DNA of 64,000 nucleotides, from positions 186,001 through 250,000 of the forward strand of contig MAEX01000005.1 in the NCBI GenBank assembly GCA_002013415.1. The letters are read 5' to 3'. Numbering within the stretch: the first letter of the stretch is position 1; every line of letters begins with the position of its first letter. Below the pieces are notes generated by a model. That model worked only from the letters and a program-made list of their open reading frames with translations. It was not told the origin of the DNA and made no database searches. Both the position numbers and the translations under genes were made by a program. Shown here in pieces: positions 57,545 to 64,000 of the stretch. This stretch comes from Mycobacterium sp. D16Q14 (GTDB lineage: Bacteria > Actinomycetota > Actinomycetes > Mycobacteriales > Mycobacteriaceae).

Positions 57545-58822
57545 GTGGCCGACAACAATGATTTCGCTACTCTCCAGTACCCCGGAGGCGAAACCAAGCT
57601 GGATATCGTCCGCGCGACCGAAGGCTCTGATGGCTTCGCGCTGGGCAAATTGCTGGCTGATACCGGCTACACCACCTTTGATGCGGGGTTCGTCAACACC
57701 GCATCGACGAAGAGCGCCATCACCTACATCGACGGCGACGCGGGCATCCTGCGCTACCGCGGTTACCCGATTGACCAGCTGGCGGACAAGTCCACCTTCA
57801 TTGAGGTGAGCTACCTGCTCATCTACGGCGAGCTGCCCACCCCGCAGCAGCTGGAAGACTTCACCACCAAGATCCAGCGTCACACCCTGCTGCACGAGGA
57901 CCTCAAGCGGTTCTTTGACGGCTTCCCGCGCAACGCGCACCCGATGCCGGTGCTGTCGAGCGCCGCGAACGCGCTCAGCGCCTACTACCAGGACTCGCTG
58001 GACCCGCATGATGACGCGCAGGTCGAGCTGTCGACGATCCGGTTGCTCGCGAAGCTGCCGACGATCGCGGCCTACGCCTACAAGAAGTCGGTCGGACAGC
58101 CGTTCCTGTACCCGGACAACACGCTCACCCTTGTCGAGAACTTCCTGCGGATGACCTTCGGTCTCCCCGCGGAACCGTACGAGGTGGACCCGGAGATCGT
58201 CCGGGCTCTCGACATGCTGCTGATCCTGCACGCCGACCATGAGCAGAACTGCTCGACCTCGACGGTGCGGCTGGTCGGCTCTTCGGATGCCAACCTGTTC
58301 ACCTCTGTCTCCGGTGGTATCAACGCGCTGTGGGGCCCGCTGCACGGTGGCGCCAACCAGGCGGTGCTGGAGATGCTGGAGCGCATTCGGTCCGAGGGCG
58401 GCGACACTCACGACTTCGTTCGACGGGTCAAGAACCGCGAAGACGGCGTCAAGCTCATGGGCTTCGGGCACCGCGTCTACAAGAACTACGACCCGCGTGC
58501 ACGCATCTGTAAGGAGCAGGCCGACAAGATTCTCGGCAAGCTCGGCGGCGACGACCAGCTTCTCGAGATCGCCAAGGCCCTCGAGGAAGCGGCGCTCACC
58601 GACGACTACTTCATCGAGCGCAAGCTGTACCCGAACGTCGATTTCTACACCGGTTTGATCTACCGGGCGATCGGGTTCCCGACCCGCATGTTCACCGTGC
58701 TGTTCGCGCTGGGTCGTCTGCCCGGCTGGATCGCGCACTGGCGTGAGATGCATTCGGAGCCAGGTAAGATCGGCCGTCCGCGCCAGATCTACACCGGCTA
58801 TGGAGAGCGTCAGTACCCGTAG
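57545..58822 (+). CDS. gltA2: Citrate synthase GltA2
   Basis: Main TCA-cycle citrate synthase, 425 residues, close to Rv0896. Blocks include AITYIDGDAGILRYRGYPIDQL, the catalytic His region LHADHEQNCSTSTVRLVGSS, NALWGPLHGGANQAVLEML, VKLMGFGHRVYKNYDPRA and PNVDFYTGLIYRAIGFP. I choose the GTG at 57545 (ADNND), since AGAAGGG lies seven bases upstream and the orthologue begins Met-Ala-Asp; the ATG six bases earlier touches that ribosome site. The end lacks a short tail found in M. tuberculosis. Hexameric, NADH-sensitive type by family. Confidence 0.95.
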   Translation: MADNNDFATLQYPGGETKLDIVRATEGSDGFALGKLLADTGYTTFDAGFVNTASTKSAITYIDGDAGILRYRGYPIDQLADKSTFIEVSYLLIYGELPTPQQLEDFTTKIQRHTLLHEDLKRFFDGFPRNAHPMPVLSSAANALSAYYQDSLDPHDDAQVELSTIRLLAKLPTIAAYAYKKSVGQPFLYPDNTLTLVENFLRMTFGLPAEPYEVDPEIVRALDMLLILHADHEQNCSTSTVRLVGSSDANLFTSVSGGINALWGPLHGGANQAVLEMLERIRSEGGDTHDFVRRVKNREDGVKLMGFGHRVYKNYDPRARICKEQADKILGKLGGDDQLLEIAKALEEAALTDDYFIERKLYPNVDFYTGLIYRAIGFPTRMFTVLFALGRLPGWIAHWREMHSEPGKIGRPRQIYTGYGERQYP

Positions 58823-58875
58823 CGTTCGCTCGTGAGATGACAAAGCTCACATAAATCTGTTTGCACCGCTAACAG

Positions 58876-58889
58876 TTGTAGTTTCACAA
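58876..58889. promoter_or_regulatory. Inverted repeat before DHA2 exporter, possible MarR site
   Basis: TTGT-AGTTTC-ACAA is an inverted repeat eight bases before the GTG of the exporter gene. TTG(T)..(A)CAA half-sites are typical of MarR operators, and a MarR-type gene is cotranscribed downstream, so autoregulation of the pair is plausible. Confidence 0.35.
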
Positions 58890-58896
58890 TAGTCAT

Positions 58897-60309
58897 GTGG
58901 AACCTGCTGTGGAGGCATTGAGCGAGCGCCGCAAGATCGTCATCCTGGGATCTTGCTGCTTGAGTCTGCTCATCGTGTCGATGGACTCCACCATCGTGAA
59001 CGTCGCGCTGCCGACCATCCGTGCCGATTTCGGTGCCAGCACCTCACAGCTGCAATGGGTCATCGACATCTACACCCTGGGGCTGGCCTCGCTGCTCATG
59101 CTCTCCGGAGCCGCGGGGGACCGGCTGGGGCGCCGGAAGGTCTTCCACATCGGGCTGTCGATCTTCACGGTGGGCTCACTGCTGTGCAGCGTGGCGCCCA
59201 CCGTCGGATTGCTGATCGCCGCGCGTCTGCTGCAGGCGGTGGGTGGCTCGATGCTCAACCCGGTTGCGCTGTCCATCATTTCGCAGGTGTTTACCGGCCG
59301 CGTGGAACGCGCCAGGGCGCTGGGATTCTGGGGCGCGGTGGTGGGGATATCGATGGCGCTGGGCCCGATAGTCGGCGGGTTTCTGATCGAATGGGTGGGC
59401 TGGCGAGCCGTCTTCTGGATCAACCTGCCTGTGTGTGCGCTGGCATTCGTGCTGACGGCGATCTTTGTGCCGGAGAGCAAGTCGGCGACCATGCGCGATA
59501 TCGACCCGGTGGGGCAGGTGCTCGCGGTGCTCTTCCTGTTCGGCATCGTGTTCACCCTCATCGAAGGGCCGTCGCTGGGATGGGCCACACCACAGCTCAT
59601 CGCGGTTCTGATCACCGCGCTGGTGGCGTTCGTGGTATTCCTCAGGTACGAGTCCCGGCGGCGTCACCCCTTCATTGACTTGCGCTTCTTTCGTAGCGTC
59701 CCGTTCGCTTCGGCCACTCTCACCGCGATATGTGCGTGTGTGGCCTGGAGCGCGTTCCTGTTCACGATGTCGCTGTACCTGCAGGGGGAGCGACACTTCT
59801 CGGCGATGCACACCGGGTTGGTCTATATTCCGATTGCCATTGGGGCGCTGGTGTTCTCGCCGATCTCGGGCCGCATGGTGGGCCGGTTCGGAGCGCGCCC
59901 GTCACTGCTGGCGGCGGGTGCCCTGTTCTTCACGGCCTCGCTGCTGCTTACCCAGGTTTCGACGGTGACGCCGATCTGGGAGCTCCTGGTGGTTTTCGCC
60001 ATTTTCGGCGTGGGCTTCTCCATGGTGAACGCACCGATCACCAATGCGGCGGTCAGCGGTATGCCGCTGGATCGGGCCGGCGCGGCCTCGGCGGTTACCT
60101 CCACCAGTCGTCAGGTGGGTGTGAGTATCGGTGTGGCACTGTGCGGTTCGATCGGCGCTCCTGCGCTGTGGTTCATGTGCGCGGGCCTGGGGCTGGCCAT
60201 CGCTATGCTCGGTATCGTGTCGACTTCTCCGTTCGCGCTGCGCTCGGCGCAGCGACTCGCGCCGCTTATCCAGAGCGCTCCGGCACGGGAGGTTTCTCGT
60301 GCCGGATAG
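58897..60309 (+). CDS. MFS transporter, DHA2 (EmrB/QacA) family
   Basis: 470-residue 14-helix drug:proton antiporter. MDSTIVNVALPTIRADFGAS (motif D1), GAAGDRLGRRKVFHIGL (motif A) and ALGFWGAVVGISMALGPIVGGFLIEWVGWRAVFWINLP (motif C region) are diagnostic. The GTG at 58897 begins VEPAVEALSERRK; a second GTG five codons later is possible. It overlaps the following MarR-type gene by 11 bases, so regulator and pump form one operon. Confidence 0.9.
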   Translation: MEPAVEALSERRKIVILGSCCLSLLIVSMDSTIVNVALPTIRADFGASTSQLQWVIDIYTLGLASLLMLSGAAGDRLGRRKVFHIGLSIFTVGSLLCSVAPTVGLLIAARLLQAVGGSMLNPVALSIISQVFTGRVERARALGFWGAVVGISMALGPIVGGFLIEWVGWRAVFWINLPVCALAFVLTAIFVPESKSATMRDIDPVGQVLAVLFLFGIVFTLIEGPSLGWATPQLIAVLITALVAFVVFLRYESRRRHPFIDLRFFRSVPFASATLTAICACVAWSAFLFTMSLYLQGERHFSAMHTGLVYIPIAIGALVFSPISGRMVGRFGARPSLLAAGALFFTASLLLTQVSTVTPIWELLVVFAIFGVGFSMVNAPITNAAVSGMPLDRAGAASAVTSTSRQVGVSIGVALCGSIGAPALWFMCAGLGLAIAMLGIVSTSPFALRSAQRLAPLIQSAPAREVSRAG

Positions 60310-60721
60310 GCCCCTCGCGGATGAAGTGTGGCGCGCCATGGCGAGCCTGGTGCTGGACAATCGTGACGGCTGGCGACGGACGGTCGTCGAGAAGACTGGA
60401 CTTCCCTTCAGTCGTGTGCGCATCCTGCGAAGGCTTGCCCGCCAGTCCATGACGGTGAAGGCAATAGCGGAGGCCACGGCCCTGGATGCGCCGGCGGCGA
60501 CGGTGGCGGTGAACGATTTGGAGCAGCGTGGGTTGGTGGTGCGTCGCATTGATCCCGACAATCGCCGGTGCAAGCGGGTGTCGTTGACCGACGAAGGTCA
60601 GCAGCTGATGGCGGTCATTGCCGCGATGGATGATCCTGCACCGGCCGGTCTGGCGGCGTTGAGTGAGGCTGAATTGAAGAGATTGCGGGCGATCCTGGAG
60701 AGGGCGGCGTCCTTCAGTTAG
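60299..60721 (+). CDS. MarR-type winged-helix regulator of the DHA2 exporter
   Basis: 140-residue regulator from the GTG at 60299. TGLPFSRVRILRRLARQSMTVKAIAEATALDAPAATVAVNDL is the helix-turn-helix region; LVVRRIDPDNRRCKRVSLTDEGQQL is the wing with the basic tip. It overlaps the end of the exporter gene and probably represses that operon. The frame continues upstream but is a shadow of the exporter. Its end overlaps by eight bases with the convergent oxidoreductase gene. Confidence 0.87.
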   Translation: MPDRPLADEVWRAMASLVLDNRDGWRRTVVEKTGLPFSRVRILRRLARQSMTVKAIAEATALDAPAATVAVNDLEQRGLVVRRIDPDNRRCKRVSLTDEGQQLMAVIAAMDDPAPAGLAALSEAELKRLRAILERAASFS

Positions 60722-62183
60722 CGCCCAGCACTGCCATCGCGGCATGGTATCCGCCGAGCCCCGATACCCCGCCCCCGCGGCGGGAACCCGAGCCACAGAG
60801 CAGAATCCGATCGTGATCCGTGGCGACGCCCCAGCGGCGCGCGGGTGTATCCAGCGGTTCGTCATCCTCTGCGAATGGCCACTGCAGTCCACCGTGGAAG
60901 ATGTTTCCTGCCGTCATGCCGAGGGCGCGCTCCAAGTCTTCGGTGGTCTTGGTCTCGATACACGGGTTTCCCTGCGAGTCGGTGGCCAACACCTCGGTGA
61001 TCGGCTCGGCCAGTACCGAGTTCAGCGATGCGAGCACGGCGGCCTGCAGTTCTTCGCGAGTTGCCCTCAGCCCATGCGCAGTGTGTAATCCGAACACCGT
61101 CAGCGTCTGCGCCCCCGATGCGCGTAGTTCCGGCGACAGAATGCTGGGATCGGCCAGCGAATGACAGTAGATCTCGCACGGCAGCGGGTCTGGGATCTCG
61201 CCCGCGCGCGCCTGCCGGTAGGCATTGTCCAGCTGCGTGTAGGTCTCGTTGATGTGGAAAGTTCCGCCGAAAGCCTGCGCCTGCGTGACTTTCTCGTCAC
61301 GCAGCCGCGGCAGACGCCGCAGGAGAAGGTTGACCTTGACCTGTGCGCCCGGCTGACCATCCGGAGGATCTTCTCCGAGCAGGCGGGCCAATACCGCGGG
61401 TGTGACGCCGCTGAGAACATGTTCGCCGATGGCGATGTGCTCGTCCTCCCCGATTCGGTAGTGCACCTCACCGTCGGGGTTGACGGCTAAAACCTCTGCT
61501 CTGGTGCGTAATTCGGCACCATGGCGGCGTGCAGCGGATTCCAGCGAGCCAGTCACTGCGCCCATGCCGCCGATGGGGACGTCCCAGGGATTCATCTGGT
61601 GATAGAGGAAGCAGATGTTCTGCTGCAGCGACGGGTCATCGGCACCGGCGAATGTTCCGATGAGCGCATCTGTCAGGAGGACCCCGCGCTGGAGGTCATC
61701 GGGTGTGGCCGCGCGGATCACCTCGCCGATGGGCGTCTCGATCAGCTCGGACCAGGCGCCGGTGCGCAATTGATGGCGGGTGGGCAGCGGCCCGAGCATC
61801 GATTCCCACACAGGCTCTGTCACCGAGGCGCACAGCGCCCCGAACTCGGCGAAATCGTCTGGACGGGCGAGAAATCCGCTCCGGCCACCGGTTGATGGGT
61901 CCGGTGTGTACGACGCGTATTTACGTCGCGCCAGCTGTACCGATAGGCCCAGGTCGTCGATGATCTGGCGCGGGAGCAGGCTGACCAGATATGAGTACCG
62001 CGACAATCGGGCATCGACGCCGTCGAATGCCGGTGCCGAGATCGCCGCACCGCCCAGCACGTCGAGCCGCTCCAGGAGCAGTACCCGCTTGCCCGCCCGT
62101 GCCAGATACGCGGCGGCGGTCAGGGCATTGTGCCCGCCGCCGACGATCACTGTGTCAAATCGGTCAGATCCCGTGATGGCCAT
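60714..62183 (-). CDS. FAD-dependent oxidoreductase, phytoene desaturase/PYROXD2-like (Rv0897c-like)
   Basis: 489-residue flavoprotein. FDTVIVGGGHNALTAAAYLARAGKRVLLLERLDVLGGAA is the FAD-binding Rossmann motif (GxGxxG variant GGGHNALT), and the C-terminal LLCGSGSRRGGGVSGLGGYHAAMAV closes the FAD site. IGGMGAVTGSLESAARRHGAE is the conserved middle motif of the CrtI/PYROXD2 group. Orthologue of Rv0897c, which also lies next to gltA2. Substrate unknown. It follows the aminotransferase gene by 26 bases on the same strand. Confidence 0.88.
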   Translation of the reverse strand: MAITGSDRFDTVIVGGGHNALTAAAYLARAGKRVLLLERLDVLGGAAISAPAFDGVDARLSRYSYLVSLLPRQIIDDLGLSVQLARRKYASYTPDPSTGGRSGFLARPDDFAEFGALCASVTEPVWESMLGPLPTRHQLRTGAWSELIETPIGEVIRAATPDDLQRGVLLTDALIGTFAGADDPSLQQNICFLYHQMNPWDVPIGGMGAVTGSLESAARRHGAELRTRAEVLAVNPDGEVHYRIGEDEHIAIGEHVLSGVTPAVLARLLGEDPPDGQPGAQVKVNLLLRRLPRLRDEKVTQAQAFGGTFHINETYTQLDNAYRQARAGEIPDPLPCEIYCHSLADPSILSPELRASGAQTLTVFGLHTAHGLRATREELQAAVLASLNSVLAEPITEVLATDSQGNPCIETKTTEDLERALGMTAGNIFHGGLQWPFAEDDEPLDTPARRWGVATDHDRILLCGSGSRRGGGVSGLGGYHAAMAVLGAN

Positions 62184-62209
62184 GGGAGGACTGTACGACC
62201 TGCCGGGGA

Positions 62210-63529
62210 TCAGACGGCGCTTTTCAGGACGTCCTCGAACTCGGTGCAGAACCAGTCCACGTCCGATCGCGAGAACACCAGTGGGGGTCTGACTTTCAGC
62301 ACGTTGCCATCCTGGCCGCAGACCGAGACCAACACCCGCCGATTTCGTAGCGCATTCACGATGCGCAGCGCGCCGGAACGGTCGGGGGTGCTGGAAACGG
62401 GGTCGACGACGACCTCGACTCCGGTGTACAGACCGGCACCCCGGATGTCACCCAGCTCGACGTGACGCGAGGCTATGGATCGCAACTCAGTGCGCAGCAT
62501 CGCACCTACCTCTGCGGCATGCAGCTGTAGCTTTTCATCTTCGATGACATCCAGCACGGCGGAGGCCGCGGCCATGGAGACCGGGTTTCCTCCGAAGGTG
62601 TTGAAATAAGGTACTTCCCGAGAAAACGGAGCGAGAATCTCGGAAGTCGCCGCCATCGCCGAAACCGGAATGCCATTGGCCATCGGTTTACCCATGGTGA
62701 CCAGGTCGGGTACTACACCGTGACGAATAAACCCCCACATGGCCTCACCGGTGCGGGCGAATCCTGGCTGGACCTCGTCGGCGATGAGTACACCACCTGC
62801 CTTGCGCACAATCTCCGCCGCCGGCGCCAGTACCGACGCGTTGGGATAGATCCCATCCGAGGAAAAGATGGTGTCCACTACCAAGCAGCTGAAACCATGA
62901 TCCGCGGCACGTAATTCATCAATGGCAGCCGATACGGAGGCGGCGAATGTGGCGGCCAGGTCGCCCGCTGATGTCCGATAGCTATCGGGTGCCGGTACCA
63001 CCCGCACGTGCGATCCGAGGGAGCTCCCACCGAGTGATGGGGAGATGGCGGTGACCGCCGCGGTGTTTCCGTGGTAGGCATCGCTGGTCACGATGACTCC
63101 CCTTGCTCCGGTGTACATCTGCGCCACGCGCAGCGCCAGGTCGTTGGCTTCCGATCCGGTGCATGCATACATCACCTGGTCGATGGCGCCGGGCATGGTG
63201 GCAAGTAGACGTTCCGAGTAGTCGACGATGCCGTCGTGGAGATACCGGGTGTGAGTGTTGAGCGTGGACAGCTGCCGGGTGACTGCTTCGACGACGTGGG
63301 GATGGCAGTGGCCGACGCTCGCCACGTTGTTGTAGGCGTCCAGATACCGGTTGCCTTCGGCATCGAACAGATGGCTGCCCCGTCCGCGCACCAGGTGTAC
63401 TGGCCGCTCGTAGAACAGCCGGTATGACGGGCCGAGCATCCGTTCTCTCGCTGCGATCAGCGTTTCGATGGCCGGATCATCGTGTTCCCCCGCGTAGCTG
63501 TTCGAGTCCATGATGTTGGAAAAGCTCAT
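62210..63529 (-). CDS. Class III PLP-dependent aminotransferase
   Basis: 439-residue fold-type I aminotransferase. [37 protein letters not shown] (PLP phosphate site), [35 protein letters not shown] and [16 protein letters not shown] with the Schiff-base Lys are all present, as is [19 protein letters not shown]. It belongs near the alanine-glyoxylate/ethanolamine-phosphate phospholyase-like group. Its ATG overlaps the stop of the upstream permease gene, so it probably acts on an amine or amino acid that the permease imports. Confidence 0.9.
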   Translation of the reverse strand: MSFSNIMDSNSYAGEHDDPAIETLIAARERMLGPSYRLFYERPVHLVRGRGSHLFDAEGNRYLDAYNNVASVGHCHPHVVEAVTRQLSTLNTHTRYLHDGIVDYSERLLATMPGAIDQVMYACTGSEANDLALRVAQMYTGARGVIVTSDAYHGNTAAVTAISPSLGGSSLGSHVRVVPAPDSYRTSAGDLAATFAASVSAAIDELRAADHGFSCLVVDTIFSSDGIYPNASVLAPAAEIVRKAGGVLIADEVQPGFARTGEAMWGFIRHGVVPDLVTMGKPMANGIPVSAMAATSEILAPFSREVPYFNTFGGNPVSMAAASAVLDVIEDEKLQLHAAEVGAMLRTELRSIASRHVELGDIRGAGLYTGVEVVVDPVSSTPDRSGALRIVNALRNRRVLVSVCGQDGNVLKVRPPLVFSRSDVDWFCTEFEDVLKSAV

Positions 63530-64000
63530 CGTTCGGGTGCCTCCTCCAGGACGGTTCTTCCGAGGTCTTCGTAGCGGTCCGGTGCGGTGTACTTAAGGGC
63601 GAGAGCCAATGCGATACCGCCGATTCCGGTGGCTGCGACCACCCAGGGAATCGACGCGAAGATCCAGTCGCTGGCCGCGGTGCCGGCCGCGAACGAGGCA
63701 TGTTTGGCCAGCAGGTAGACGACGTAGACCATGCCCAGCCCGCCCAGTAGCGGCGCCACCAAGGTGCGGAACCAGTGTGCTGTTTCTGGGTGATTCCGCT
63801 GCACATGAAAGTACGAAATCACTGCGAAAGCAGTGAGTGCCTGGACGATCAGGATCGCGGTCGTACCCAGGAGAGCCATCAGCCCGTAGAGCCCGGTGTA
63901 GGGATCACGGTGGGTCAGTGCGAAGAAGAGCACCACCACTGTGGCGAAGGCGGTTTGGACGAACCCCGCCACGTGTGGTGAGCCATGAGCCGAATGAGTG
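63526..64000 (-). CDS. APC-type amino acid permease, C-terminal part (cut by window)
   Basis: The frame is open to the right edge; SAHGSPHVAGFVQTAFATVVV is the conserved late-helix entry of actinobacterial APC permeases, followed by four more helices (GLYGLMALLGTTAILIVQAL; LVAPLLGGLGMVYVVYLLA; SIPWVVAATGIGGIALALALK) and a short cytoplasmic tail. A GTG inside at 63972 is not the true start. The stop overlaps the aminotransferase start (ATGA-type overlap), indicating a shared operon for uptake and transamination of one substrate. Confidence 0.82.
   Translation of the reverse strand, partial: THSAHGSPHVAGFVQTAFATVVVLFFALTHRDPYTGLYGLMALLGTTAILIVQALTAFAVISYFHVQRNHPETAHWFRTLVAPLLGGLGMVYVVYLLAKHASFAAGTAASDWIFASIPWVVAATGIGGIALALALKYTAPDRYEDLGRTVLEEAPER

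Overview
This is a high-GC actinobacterial chromosome segment. By gene content it is a rapidly growing mycobacterium, most likely of the Mycobacteroides abscessus-chelonae group. The backbone follows the order known from M. tuberculosis Rv0861c to Rv0897c: XPB helicase, Rv0862c-like, molybdopterin genes with rpfA, a cold-shock gene, Rv0875c/Rv0876c/Rv0877-like genes, MarR, TrmH-type methylase, sepH, serC, AurF-like/fprB, citA, gltA2 and an Rv0897c-like oxidoreductase. Clade-specific genes are inserted into it. The species is inferred from synteny and protein resemblance only.

Layout. Bases 1-2940 hold a SRPBCC gene fragment, a PA14-like lipoprotein and a membrane acyltransferase. Bases 2937-7533 hold the XPB helicase, a DUF2628 gene broken by one stop codon, an XPB-associated protein and a small conserved protein. 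Bases 7536-13472 are a molybdopterin region: moaC-mog-moaE run rightward, moaA-moaD run leftward, and between them lie two tandem methyltransferases and rpfA, the latter with a c-di-AMP (ydaO-type) riboswitch leader. Bases 13565-24171 hold housekeeping and envelope genes (cold-shock protein, AlkD-type repair, MFS exporters, MarR, TrmH, SepH, LpqH, two DUF202 proteins). Bases 24172-27251 encode a GT2-GtrA fusion coupled to a GT39-type membrane glycosyltransferase. Bases 27312-33797 hold serC, a diiron oxygenase coupled to FprB, a VOC protein, citA and pdxH.

Bases 33803-53413 are the centrepiece: a lipid cluster whose order (fadD23-type FAAL, PE-PPE hydrolase, mmpL10, papA3, then a divergent 3,719-residue bimodular polyketide synthase) matches the trehalose polyphleate (TPP) locus of M. 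abscessus and M. smegmatis. A GAP-family membrane protein adjoins it. The two modules differ in reductive content (KS-AT-KR-ACP, then KS-AT-DH-ER-KR-ACP), which fits the four-carbon repeat of phleic acids if both modules are used iteratively. FadD23 would activate the starter, Pks extend it, PapA3 acylate trehalose, MmpL10 export the intermediate and the PE protein finish acylation outside the membrane.

Bases 53502-64000 hold an MFS exporter, a decayed DUF2252 gene, a GlxA/DJ-1 pair, gltA2, a DHA2 exporter with its MarR regulator, and a leftward operon of permease (cut by the window edge), class III aminotransferase and FAD oxidoreductase. No tRNA, rRNA, CRISPR array, prophage or insertion sequence was recognised.
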